6,660 nucleotides of DNA, taken from contig DBBK01000134.1 of NCBI GenBank assembly GCA_002292165.1, positions 1 to 6,660 on the forward strand, written 5' to 3'. Position numbers and translations under genes: made by a program. The DNA comes from Brevundimonas sp. UBA986 (GTDB lineage: Bacteria > Pseudomonadota > Alphaproteobacteria > Caulobacterales > Caulobacteraceae). The notes under the pieces were generated by a model, which saw only the letters and a program-made list of their open reading frames with translations, was not told the origin of the DNA and made no database searches. Below, piece by piece: positions 1 through 6,337 of the stretch (positions within the stretch are counted from its first letter, which is position 1; the number at the start of each line of letters is the position of its first letter).

Positions 1-1
1 C

Positions 2-2200
2 GGCACGGGCGGAGGGGTAGTCACACCGCCCGTCACCCCTCCGGTGACGCCGCCGCCCCCTCCCCCGCCGCCGCCACCACCACCACCACCACCGCCGGCC
101 GTGCCCTCGGCGACCTCGAGCGAGTACCTGCGCAACTACGGCGTGGCCAACGTCGGGGCGATGACCGCCTGGAACAGCGGCTGGACCGGAACCGGCGTCA
201 CCGTCGGCGTCATCGACACCGGCATCCAGATGGACCAGGCGGACCTGGCCGGACGGATCTCGTCGCTGTCGACCGACATCGTCTCGGGCCGCAATGCGCC
301 CGGCGGCACCTCCAACCACGGCACCTTCGTCTCGGGCGTCATCGCCGCCGGCTTCAACGGCTTCGGCACCGTGGGCGTGGCCTATAACTCGACCGTCCTG
401 TCGGTCCGGGCCGACGTAAGCACCTGCACCGACCCCGACGACGACACCTGCTTCAAGAGCAGCGACCTGGCGCGGGCCATCGACTACGCCGTGGCCAATG
501 GCGCCCGGGTGATCAACATGTCCCTGGGCGGGGACGGGACCCTCGGCGCGACCTTCGAGGCAGCTCTTCTGCGCGCCGTCAACGCCGGGGTGGTGTTCGC
601 CATCTCCTCGGGCAACGACAGCGGGACCAATCCCGAATATCCGGGCCGTTACGCCACCGACCCCCGCTTCGCCGGCAGCATCATCGTGGTCGGCGCCCAC
701 AACTCGGCCAACACCATCGCCGACTTCTCCAACCGCGCCGGCGTCTCGGCCCAGGACTTCCTGAGCGCGCCCGGGGTGGACATCATCAGCATCTGTGACG
801 GGACCAGCTGCTACAAGGGCAGCGGCACCTCCTTCTCCTCGCCCGCCGTGGCCGGGGCCCTGGCCCTGCTGATCGAGGCCTTCCCCAATCTGACCGGCAA
901 GCAGGCTGTGGATCTGCTGCTGCGCACGGCGCGCGACGCCGGCGACACCGGGACCGACATCGTCTACGGACGCGGCCTGCTGGACCTGGCCCGCGCCTTC
1001 GCCCCCGTGGGGACCACCAGCACCCCCTCGGCGACCGGCGGTCTGGTGCGCGTGTCCGTCGAGCCGGGCGCCTTCATCGGCGGCGCCTTCGGCGATGCGC
1101 TCAGCCGCACCACGGCCCTGGAGACGATCACCCGCGACGAATACGACCGGCTGTTCCGCACCGACCTGGGCGCAGCCTATCCGACGGCGCCGAAGCGCAG
1201 CTATCAGCCCGAGGCGCGGCAGGCGACCCAGACGGCCCGGCTGGACTTCGCCATGCCCGACGGCACGCGCCTGAACCTGATGGCCTCCACCCCGGCGCCG
1301 AAACCCGAGGCTGTGGTGGCGCGCATCACCCCCTTCGACGCCCCCTGGCTGGGCGCAGAGACGCGTCAGGCGGCCATGCTGGACCTGACCGTCGGCCGCT
1401 ATGGCTTCTCGGCCTGGCAGGGTCAGGGCGGGGCGCGCTCGCCCTTCCGGTCGGCCTCGGGCGACGGCTTCGCGGCCCTGGCCAATGCCGACCACGCCGT
1501 ACGCGGCGCGGTCAACCTCGGCGCCCTGACCTTCACCGCCGAAACGGGCGGCGGCGACCGGACCTCCTTCCTGCGCCCGGTCGCGCGCGACGCCTCCACC
1601 TATGCCCGCGCGGCCCTGGACTGGCGCACGGCGAAGGGCGGGCTGAACCTGAGCTTCGGTCATCTGGACGAGCGGATGGGACCGCTGGGGGCCTATTTCC
1701 CGGTCGGATCGGATCTGGCCCTGCCGTCGAAGACCACCTTCTCGGCCGTCGGCGGCGACTGGCGGATCTCGAAGCGCGCCTGGTTCAGCGGCGAATTCGG
1801 CCTCGGCCGCACCGAGCTGGACGGCAGTCTGCTGAGCCTGGACGGGGCGGCGATCTCCTCGACCTGGCGCGCGGCCCTGACCGCCGACTGCCCGTCCTGG
1901 GCGCCCTGGTGCGCCAGCCTGACCTTCGAGGCGTCCCAGCCGCTCCGGATCGAAAGCGGGACCTTCTCGGCCCGGCTGGCCGATGTGCCGCTCGAGTATT
2001 TCGACCCGACCACCTTCTCGACGCGGCGCTTCTCGGCCTCGCCCTCGGGCCGCGAGATCGACTGGACCTTGCGCAGCCTGCACCGCCTGCCCGACGGCTC
2101 GGCCCTGCGTCTGGAGGCGGTCGCCATCAGCCAGGAACAGCACCGCCGCGACGCCGCCATGGGCTATGCCCTGCTGGCCAGCTGGGCGCGCGGCTTCTGA
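2..2200 (+). CDS. Subtilisin-like S8 serine peptidase with beta-rich C-terminal domain, 5' end outside window
   Basis: Exported serine endopeptidase, probably cell-surface. The frame is open to the window edge, so the true start and presumed signal peptide lie upstream. The GTG at 44 sits inside a Thr/Pro/Val linker and is an unlikely start. Counting that GTG as residue 1: a run of 16 prolines (3-18); the S8 domain (about 27-322) with catalytic Asp58 in VIDTGI, His92 in NHGTFVSG, oxyanion Asn191 in SSGND and nucleophile Ser263 in GTSFSSPAVAG; then the usual closing segment YGRGLLDLARAFAPVG (308 onward). Two close Cys pairs (CTDPDDDTC and CDGTSC) could form disulfides, as expected for an exported protein. 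Residues about 380-718 are rich in alternating polar/hydrophobic strands, carry another Cys pair (CPSWAPWC) and end in aromatic Phe, as outer-membrane barrels do. All three catalytic residues are present, so it should be active. The protease call is secure; the barrel or autotransporter role is inference. Confidence 0.93.
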   Translation, partial: GTGGGVVTPPVTPPVTPPPPPPPPPPPPPPPPAVPSATSSEYLRNYGVANVGAMTAWNSGWTGTGVTVGVIDTGIQMDQADLAGRISSLSTDIVSGRNAPGGTSNHGTFVSGVIAAGFNGFGTVGVAYNSTVLSVRADVSTCTDPDDDTCFKSSDLARAIDYAVANGARVINMSLGGDGTLGATFEAALLRAVNAGVVFAISSGNDSGTNPEYPGRYATDPRFAGSIIVVGAHNSANTIADFSNRAGVSAQDFLSAPGVDIISICDGTSCYKGSGTSFSSPAVAGALALLIEAFPNLTGKQAVDLLLRTARDAGDTGTDIVYGRGLLDLARAFAPVGTTSTPSATGGLVRVSVEPGAFIGGAFGDALSRTTALETITRDEYDRLFRTDLGAAYPTAPKRSYQPEARQATQTARLDFAMPDGTRLNLMASTPAPKPEAVVARITPFDAPWLGAETRQAAMLDLTVGRYGFSAWQGQGGARSPFRSASGDGFAALANADHAVRGAVNLGALTFTAETGGGDRTSFLRPVARDASTYARAALDWRTAKGGLNLSFGHLDERMGPLGAYFPVGSDLALPSKTTFSAVGGDWRISKRAWFSGEFGLGRTELDGSLLSLDGAAISSTWRAALTADCPSWAPWCASLTFEASQPLRIESGTFSARLADVPLEYFDPTTFSTRRFSASPSGREIDWTLRSLHRLPDGSALRLEAVAISQEQHRRDAAMGYALLASWARGF
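23..97 (+). repeat. Proline-codon repeat encoding TPPV units and 16 consecutive prolines
   Basis: Within the protease gene, TPPV-type units (from 23) run into 16 consecutive CCN proline codons at 50-97. Six perfect CCA triplets (74-91) form a microsatellite-like core. The protein segment is a stiff polyproline spacer between the unseen N-terminus and the catalytic domain. Runs of three or more prolines are known to stall ribosomes and require elongation factor EF-P, so translation should depend on EF-P. Slippage in the triplet tract would change spacer length without shifting the frame. Confidence 0.85.
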
Positions 2201-2209
2201 TCGCGAACC

Positions 2210-2251
2210 CCGGCGCGGGCTCCCGCTTGAGGCATTGGGGGTCCGCGCCGG
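2210..2251 (+). terminator. GC-rich hairpin just after the protease gene, probable terminator lacking a U tract
   Basis: The segment 2210-2225 pairs with 2236-2251, giving a 16-bp stem: nine perfect outer pairs (CCGGCGCGG with CCGCGCCGG), then seven more including three G-U wobbles, closed by a 10-nt loop. It starts 9 nt after the protease stop codon. No T run follows on the + strand, so it is not a classic intrinsic terminator. It could act as a U-less terminator common in GC-rich genomes, as a 3'-end stabilising structure, or pause RNA polymerase for Rho. The pairing is read directly; the function is inferred. Confidence 0.55.
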
Positions 2252-2280
2252 CATCGTGTGACGATTGTGACGAAAGGCGC

Positions 2281-2309
2281 TTGCGCCCGCCGGACCAAGC
2301 CGCTAGATA
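2281..2309 (+). promoter_or_regulatory. Predicted housekeeping promoter of the tRNA-Arg gene
   Basis: A -35-like TTGCGC (2281-2286) is followed after 15 nt by GCTAGATA (2302-2309). This resembles the Caulobacter housekeeping pattern (TTGAC-type -35 and GCTANAWC -10). In hexamer terms it is TTGCGC, 17 nt, TAGATA (2304-2309). Transcription would start near 2316, leaving a leader of roughly 18 nt before the mature tRNA 5' end at 2334. The position and spacing are what a tRNA promoter should show. Confidence 0.6.
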
Positions 2310-2333
2310 GCCGCCCTCGCCGAGAGGCAGTAC

Positions 2334-2410
2334 GCACCCGTAGCTCAGCTGGATAGAGCATCAGACTACGAATCTGAGGGTCGGACGTTCGAATCGTTCC
2401 GGGTGCGCCA
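2334..2410 (+). tRNA. tRNA-Arg (anticodon ACG)
   Basis: A complete 77-nt cloverleaf with CCA encoded. The acceptor arms GCACCCG (2334-2340) and CGGGTGC (2400-2406) pair perfectly, followed by discriminator G2407 and CCA (2408-2410). The D stem is GCTC/GAGC. The anticodon stem TCAGA/TCTGA encloses loop CTACGAA with anticodon ACG at 2368-2370. The T stem GGACG/CGTTC holds the standard TTCGAAT loop. A34 is expected to be converted to inosine by TadA, so that this tRNA reads CGU, CGC and CGA arginine codons. It is a stand-alone gene with its own promoter and a terminator 17 nt downstream. Confidence 0.97.
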
Positions 2411-2427
2411 CTTCTCCTTCAGCGACT

Positions 2428-2463
2428 AAAAAGCCCCGCCATCGCAAGATGGCGGGGCTTTTT
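2428..2463. terminator. Bidirectional intrinsic terminator between tRNA-Arg and the esterase operon
   Basis: A perfect inverted repeat: an 11-bp GC-rich stem (2433-2443 with 2448-2458) closed by a GCAA tetraloop of the stable GNRA type. It is flanked by AAAAA (2428-2432) and TTTTT (2459-2463), which pair as a 5-bp extension. Read on the + strand the T run ends the tRNA transcript; read on the - strand the complement of the A run ends the esterase operon, whose last stop codon lies 27 nt away. It thus insulates two converging units. Confidence 0.93.
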
Positions 2464-2490
2464 GCTGTTGGGCTTCCGGGCCTTGCGAGA

Positions 2491-4131
2491 TCAGCAGCCG
2501 GGCGCGCCCGCCGACAGATCCGGCGACACCACCCCGACGTTCCAGTTCCAGGCCAGGTTCAGGGCCTGACGGCGGCAGACGGCGGAGCGGTGCAGGTCGA
2601 ACATACCGGGCATGAGGTCGTGGCCGGCCTCGGGAACCGCCTTGAAGGTCAGATAGGCCTCGTCCGTACCGTAGGGGCTCCAGACGACGGCGCCGGGTGC
2701 CTCGGGGCGGCCGGTTTTCACGAAGGAGGCCCAATAGCCGACCATGGCCTGTGACAGGGCGTGCTCCTCGGCCGTATCCGGGATGGCGGGCCAGCGCGGC
2801 GTGGTGCGGTCGGTGTTGCCGAACATGAAGGGCAGTTCCGAGGCGTGGAAGCCGTGCAGGTTCGCCTGATCCGCCGCCGGATAGCCGTGATCGAACAGAT
2901 AGAGGAAGGACGGCTTGCCCAGCGCCGTCTGGTCGCGCACCAGCCGCTCCGAGGTCCAGCCGTAGAGGGCGTCGCGGGTCGTGGCCAGAACGCTCTCGCC
3001 CAGGTCCGACGACGGATAGAGCCGCAGGAATTCGTCGGCCAGATCGCCGTAGCGAGCGCGGATCACGGCCTCATAGTCGGCGGCGGTCCGGGGCGCGGGC
3101 GGGGCGAGGACGCGGAGCGACCGGATCTCGCCGCTGTTGAAGCCGGCGAGGATCGGCACGGGCGCCTGTTTGCCCTGGGCGAAGACGTCGATCAGTTGGC
3201 CGGTCAGGACCTTGCCGTCCACGGCCCCGAACGGCGAGAAGCCGGACATGGCCGCGGCGTCGGTCAGCTCCTGCGCATCCTTCCCGCGCAGCACTTGCAG
3301 ACTGGGCGCCTGAAGCGCGCGGGCCAGATTGGTCCCCGCCGTCTCGGCCGAGGGGGCGCCGTAGCGGGCGTCCTTCAGCTCGGGGGTGGAGATCATATAG
3401 GCGCTCTGGGCGATGGCGCGCTGGAACAGCCCCCGGGCGATGGGCGAGGCCATCAGATACATGACGCTGAGCCCGCCGGCGGATTCACCCGCGATGGTCA
3501 CCTGCTCCGGATCGCCCCCGAAGGCCGCGATGTTGCGCTTGACCCAGGTCAGGGCCGCGACCTGATCCATCAGGCCGTAGTTGCCGGAGATCCCGACCGG
3601 GGATTCCGCGCTGAGATCGGGATGGGCGAGGAAGCCCAGCACGCCGAGGCGATAGTTGATCGACACGACGACGATCCCCTGTCTGGCCAGGGCGGCGCCG
3701 TCATAGAGGGGTTCCTTGCTGGAACCCGCGACCAGGGCCCCGCCGTGGATCCAGACCATGACCGGCGCCTTGCCGGTCGTGTTCGGCGTCCAGACGTTCA
3801 GGGTCAGGCAGTCCTCGCTGGTGCGGCCCAGATCCGACGAATAGATCGACGGCTGCCCCCGCGAGGGCTGGATGCAGGCCGCGCCATAGTCGGAGGCGTC
3901 GCGCGTCCCCGACCAGGCCGCGATCGGGGCGGGCGGCCGCCACCGGTTCTGACCGACCGGCGGGGCGGCGTAGGGAATGCCCTTGAAGGATTCGATGCCG
4001 TCGGCGGCCCTGCCCTGAACGGCGCCGGCAGGGGCGTGGACCGTCGGCCGATCCGTCGGGGGCGGCGCGAAAGCGGTCATCAGGAAGGCGGCTGCCGCGA
4101 CGGTGGCGGTCAGGAGGTTGCGCACGGACAT
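2491..4131 (-). CDS. Exported type-B carboxylesterase (alpha/beta hydrolase)
   Basis: A 546-residue serine esterase of the carboxylesterase type B family, which hydrolyses carboxylic esters; about 500-550 residues is usual. Residues 1-22 form a signal-like segment (MSVRNLLTATVAAAAF onward) with Arg4 and a hydrophobic core, so it is probably periplasmic. Visible motifs: EDCLTLNVW (106-114), with Cys86 and Cys108 matching the family's first disulfide; the oxyanion loop HGGAL (129-133); nucleophile Ser217 in GESAGG; probable acid Glu335 in GFNSGEI; and His429 in FHASELPFMFGN. The triad is complete. The last residue is Cys. The start at 4131 overlaps the transporter stop by 1 nt (TGATG) and has GGAG 7 nt upstream, so the genes are translationally coupled. 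The frame stays open far upstream inside the transporter gene, but that part is only a shadow. The family assignment is secure; the substrate is unknown. Confidence 0.94.
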   Translation of the reverse strand: MSVRNLLTATVAAAAFLMTAFAPPPTDRPTVHAPAGAVQGRAADGIESFKGIPYAAPPVGQNRWRPPAPIAAWSGTRDASDYGAACIQPSRGQPSIYSSDLGRTSEDCLTLNVWTPNTTGKAPVMVWIHGGALVAGSSKEPLYDGAALARQGIVVVSINYRLGVLGFLAHPDLSAESPVGISGNYGLMDQVAALTWVKRNIAAFGGDPEQVTIAGESAGGLSVMYLMASPIARGLFQRAIAQSAYMISTPELKDARYGAPSAETAGTNLARALQAPSLQVLRGKDAQELTDAAAMSGFSPFGAVDGKVLTGQLIDVFAQGKQAPVPILAGFNSGEIRSLRVLAPPAPRTAADYEAVIRARYGDLADEFLRLYPSSDLGESVLATTRDALYGWTSERLVRDQTALGKPSFLYLFDHGYPAADQANLHGFHASELPFMFGNTDRTTPRWPAIPDTAEEHALSQAMVGYWASFVKTGRPEAPGAVVWSPYGTDEAYLTFKAVPEAGHDLMPGMFDLHRSAVCRRQALNLAWNWNVGVVSPDLSAGAPGC

Positions 4132-5447
4132 CAGGCGTCTCCGCTCGTTTGGGGTTCGCGGCCCAGCACCTTCGCCAGCCACAGGAACAGGCCGATGGCG
4201 ACGAGGTAGACGGGCGCCAAGGCGTAAAGGGCCAGCTGCAGCGAGTTGGGATGAGCCGCATGGAAGACGTCGCTGGCCATGCCCACGAAGGTCGGTCCCA
4301 CGGCCATGCCGATGAAGTTCATCACAAGCAGCAGAAGGGCGCCCGACATGACCCGCTGATTGGGCTTCACCTCTTCCTGAACCAGGGCCACCGAGGACGA
4401 GAGATAGAAGTAGTTGAGGAAGGTCGGGCCGATCAGCAGGGCGAGCGCCAGCGGCCAGGACGGGGCCCAGACGAAGGCGATGTAGAAGGGCAGAGCCAGC
4501 GACAACGAGATCGCGGGCAGGAGGGCGTAGGCCTTCTTCGATTTGCGCGTGAACCGGTCCAGCAGCCAGCCGGAGACGAAGATGCCGCCGCTCATGCCGA
4601 TGGCCACGACCAAGGCGTACCAGACGGCGACGTCGCCGAGGCCCATGCCCTTCTCGCGCATCAGGAACAGGACCGAGAAATTGCCCATGCCGTAGGTGAT
4701 GATCTGGGTGATGCCGCTGGCCAGCGCCGCCAGAACCAGGGCGGGACGCGAGAAGAACATCTTCACCGTGGCCCAGAAGGGCGCCTTGGCCGGGGCGACA
4801 AAGGGCGCGCCCGCGACCTGATCCAGACCGCCGCGCTTGGGCTCCTTCACGAGGAAGGGGGTGGCGACGGCGACCACCAGACCGACGATCCCGATGGCGA
4901 CGAAGGCGTCTCGCCAGCTGAACAGGGCGGCGATGGTGGCCCCGAAGGCGATGCCCAGGGCCGCGCCGACGGGGGGACCGAGATTGAACAGGCCCAGCGC
5001 CATGCCGCGTCGGCCCGCCGGGAAGTAGTCGGTGATGATGGCATAGGAGGGCGGCACGCCCCCGGCCTCGCCGAAGCCCACAGTCATCCGCGCCGTGGCC
5101 AGTTCGCCGAAGTTGCGCGACAGGCCGCAGGCCATGGTCGCCGCGCTCCAGATGCCGCAGGCGACGGAGACCACCGCCACCCGGTTGGTCCGGTCGGCCA
5201 GCCAGCCGACGGGGATGGCGATGAAACAATAGAAGAAGGCGAAGTAGAGCCCGCCCAGCAGGCCCAGCTGGCTGTCGGTGACATGCAGCGTGTCCTGGAT
5301 CGGCTTGGCCAGGATCGACAGCAGCTGCCGGTCCAGGAAGTTCAGGACGTAGATGAACCACAGGGTCGCCAGGGCGATCCAGGCCCTCGCCCCTACGGAT
5401 GACGTTCGGGTGGCTCCCGGCGTCGCAGTCGCCTCGATCTCGCTCAT
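4131..5447 (-). CDS. MFS transporter, spinster-like family
   Basis: A 438-residue inner-membrane carrier of the major facilitator superfamily, with about 12 hydrophobic segments. Family marks: FLDRQLLSIL at the end of TM1 (37-46), typical of spinster-like carriers; motif A GWLADRTNR (81-89); the motif B region with Arg120 and GFGEAGG (124-130); PAGRRGMALG after TM4; and a second-half motif A-like GWLLDRFTRK. Members named in eukaryotes carry lipids or lysolipids, but bacterial ones often sit in catabolic operons with unknown organic acid or ester cargo. The start is supported by GAGG 7 nt upstream. It follows the TetR gene by 61 nt and overlaps the esterase start by 1 nt, so it likely carries the esterase's substrate or product. 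Import or export direction cannot be read from sequence. Confidence 0.92.
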   Translation of the reverse strand: MSEIEATATPGATRTSSVGARAWIALATLWFIYVLNFLDRQLLSILAKPIQDTLHVTDSQLGLLGGLYFAFFYCFIAIPVGWLADRTNRVAVVSVACGIWSAATMACGLSRNFGELATARMTVGFGEAGGVPPSYAIITDYFPAGRRGMALGLFNLGPPVGAALGIAFGATIAALFSWRDAFVAIGIVGLVVAVATPFLVKEPKRGGLDQVAGAPFVAPAKAPFWATVKMFFSRPALVLAALASGITQIITYGMGNFSVLFLMREKGMGLGDVAVWYALVVAIGMSGGIFVSGWLLDRFTRKSKKAYALLPAISLSLALPFYIAFVWAPSWPLALALLIGPTFLNYFYLSSSVALVQEEVKPNQRVMSGALLLLVMNFIGMAVGPTFVGMASDVFHAAHPNSLQLALYALAPVYLVAIGLFLWLAKVLGREPQTSGDA

Positions 5448-5469
5448 GTCGTTTCCTCGGACTGCGGGC

Positions 5470-5495
5470 CTTCAGACCCGTCTCTGTTCTGGAAG
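5470..5495. promoter_or_regulatory. Weak inverted repeat in the TetR-transporter gap
   Basis: CTTCAGA (5470-5476) and TCTGGAAG (5488-5495) form an imperfect inverted repeat with one extra base and an 11-nt spacer, in the 61-nt gap ahead of the transporter gene. A tighter AGAC-CC-GTCT palindrome (5474-5483) overlaps it. It could be an operator for the adjacent TetR-family protein or a small RNA hairpin. Repeats this short arise by chance, so this is only a candidate. Confidence 0.22.
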
Positions 5496-5508
5496 GGGAA
5501 GCCGGGGC

Positions 5509-6336
5509 CTAACCCGGTGGGGCGGCGCCCAGTCGTTCGGCCGCGCGGCTCTTGCAGATGCCGACGAAGCCGAACGCCATGAAGGCGGCCATCCGCTCCT
5601 TGATGGCCTCGAAGTCGTCGGAGCGGCACAGACCACCGGACAGATGATCGATCCGTCCGGTGCGGGCGAGACTCAGCGTCAGGGCTCCGGTGACGAAGTG
5701 ATAGCCCCAGAAGATGTCCTCGTCGGAACTCTCGGGCATGGCGGCCTTCAGCAGGCCGATCAGGCGCAGCACCACCGGGTCATAGAGCCGGTCCATGACC
5801 TCGGCGCCCCAGACCGGCGTATTGTTGATCTGGGCGCTGAGGGCGCCGAAGTTGCGCCACCCCTCCCCGCCCGTCGAATAGGTGTCCAGATCGGTGTCGA
5901 GGAAGGCCCGCAGCGCGCCCTCGACCGTCGGCTTGCCGCCGCAGGCGATCTCATAGGCGTCGAGGGCCTCCATCCGGCGGCCGGAGGTCACCGGCGCGCG
6001 ACGGGCCATGACCTTGTCGAAGACGTCCTGTTTGTCGGTGAAGTAGTAGTGGATCAAAGACTTGTGAACGCCGACCTTGTCGGCGATGTCGCGCACCGTC
6101 ACCCCGTGCAGGCCATGGCGGGAGAACAGCTCCTCGGCGGCGTCAAGGATCTGTTCCAGGCTCTCGGCGCGCTGTTCCGCCTTGCGGCGCGGCGTGCGCG
6201 TGGCGGGTTTCGTGGCAGGACGGGCGGGCGGTTTCGGGGCCGTTTTGGGGGTCGTCTCGGACATGGGCTGAACCTCAGCACGGTTCGACGCTCCGGAAAA
6301 CCGGTCCGCCGTCTCCGTGGTGAAAACAGCCGCCAT
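5509..6336 (-). CDS. TetR/AcrR-family transcriptional regulator
   Basis: A one-component repressor with an N-terminal DNA-binding domain and a C-terminal ligand/dimer domain. From the ATG at 6336 it has 275 residues. The TetR helix-turn-helix region runs about 60-106, with LDAAEELFSRHG followed by GVTVRDIADKVGVHKSLIHYYF and DKQDVF. Ahead of it (about 29-54) is a basic Pro/Ala/Lys/Arg/Thr tail ending in PRRK. The C-terminal part is alpha-helical and not diagnostic for a ligand. The start is uncertain: ATG 6336 lies 1 nt after the ligase stop with GGAG 9 nt upstream, while Met25 (ATG 6264) has GAGG 8 nt upstream. The 24 extra codons include 7 ending in A or T, somewhat unlike the main gene, so the 251-residue form is possible. 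Its place inside the operon suggests local regulation, possibly sensing a substrate or acyl-CoA. Confidence 0.92.
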   Translation of the reverse strand: MAAVFTTETADRFSGASNRAEVQPMSETTPKTAPKPPARPATKPATRTPRRKAEQRAESLEQILDAAEELFSRHGLHGVTVRDIADKVGVHKSLIHYYFTDKQDVFDKVMARRAPVTSGRRMEALDAYEIACGGKPTVEGALRAFLDTDLDTYSTGGEGWRNFGALSAQINNTPVWGAEVMDRLYDPVVLRLIGLLKAAMPESSDEDIFWGYHFVTGALTLSLARTGRIDHLSGGLCRSDDFEAIKERMAAFMAFGFVGICKSRAAERLGAAPPG

Positions 6337-6337
6337 C

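Noticed and set aside
1693..2361. Small ORFs overlapping the 3' end of the protease gene and the tRNA region
   Set aside because: They overlap the protease in other frames or run across the tRNA and hairpin, and show no domain or convincing ribosome binding site.
2334..2410. tRNA-Arg as an integration (att) site for a mobile element
   Set aside because: No integrase, no repeated tRNA 3' end and no change in base composition is visible on either side within the window.
4132..5361. Upstream extension of the esterase frame through the transporter gene, suggesting a 956-residue fusion protein
   Set aside because: The extension is Arg/Gly/Pro-rich with no domain and overlaps the well-supported MFS gene. 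The esterase has its own signal segment, ribosome binding site and coupled start at 4131.
2761..5402. Long + strand open frames (482 and 417 codons) opposite the esterase and transporter genes
   Set aside because: They lie antisense to genes with clear family motifs. Their products are rich in Gly, Arg, Asp, Gln and His without any recognisable domain, as expected from the reverse complement of GC-rich coding sequence.
6285..6305. CCGG-AAAA-CCGG as a regulatory palindrome near the TetR start
   Set aside because: The arms are only 4 bp and CCGG is self-complementary, so it is expected often in GC-rich DNA. The pairing does not extend outward.
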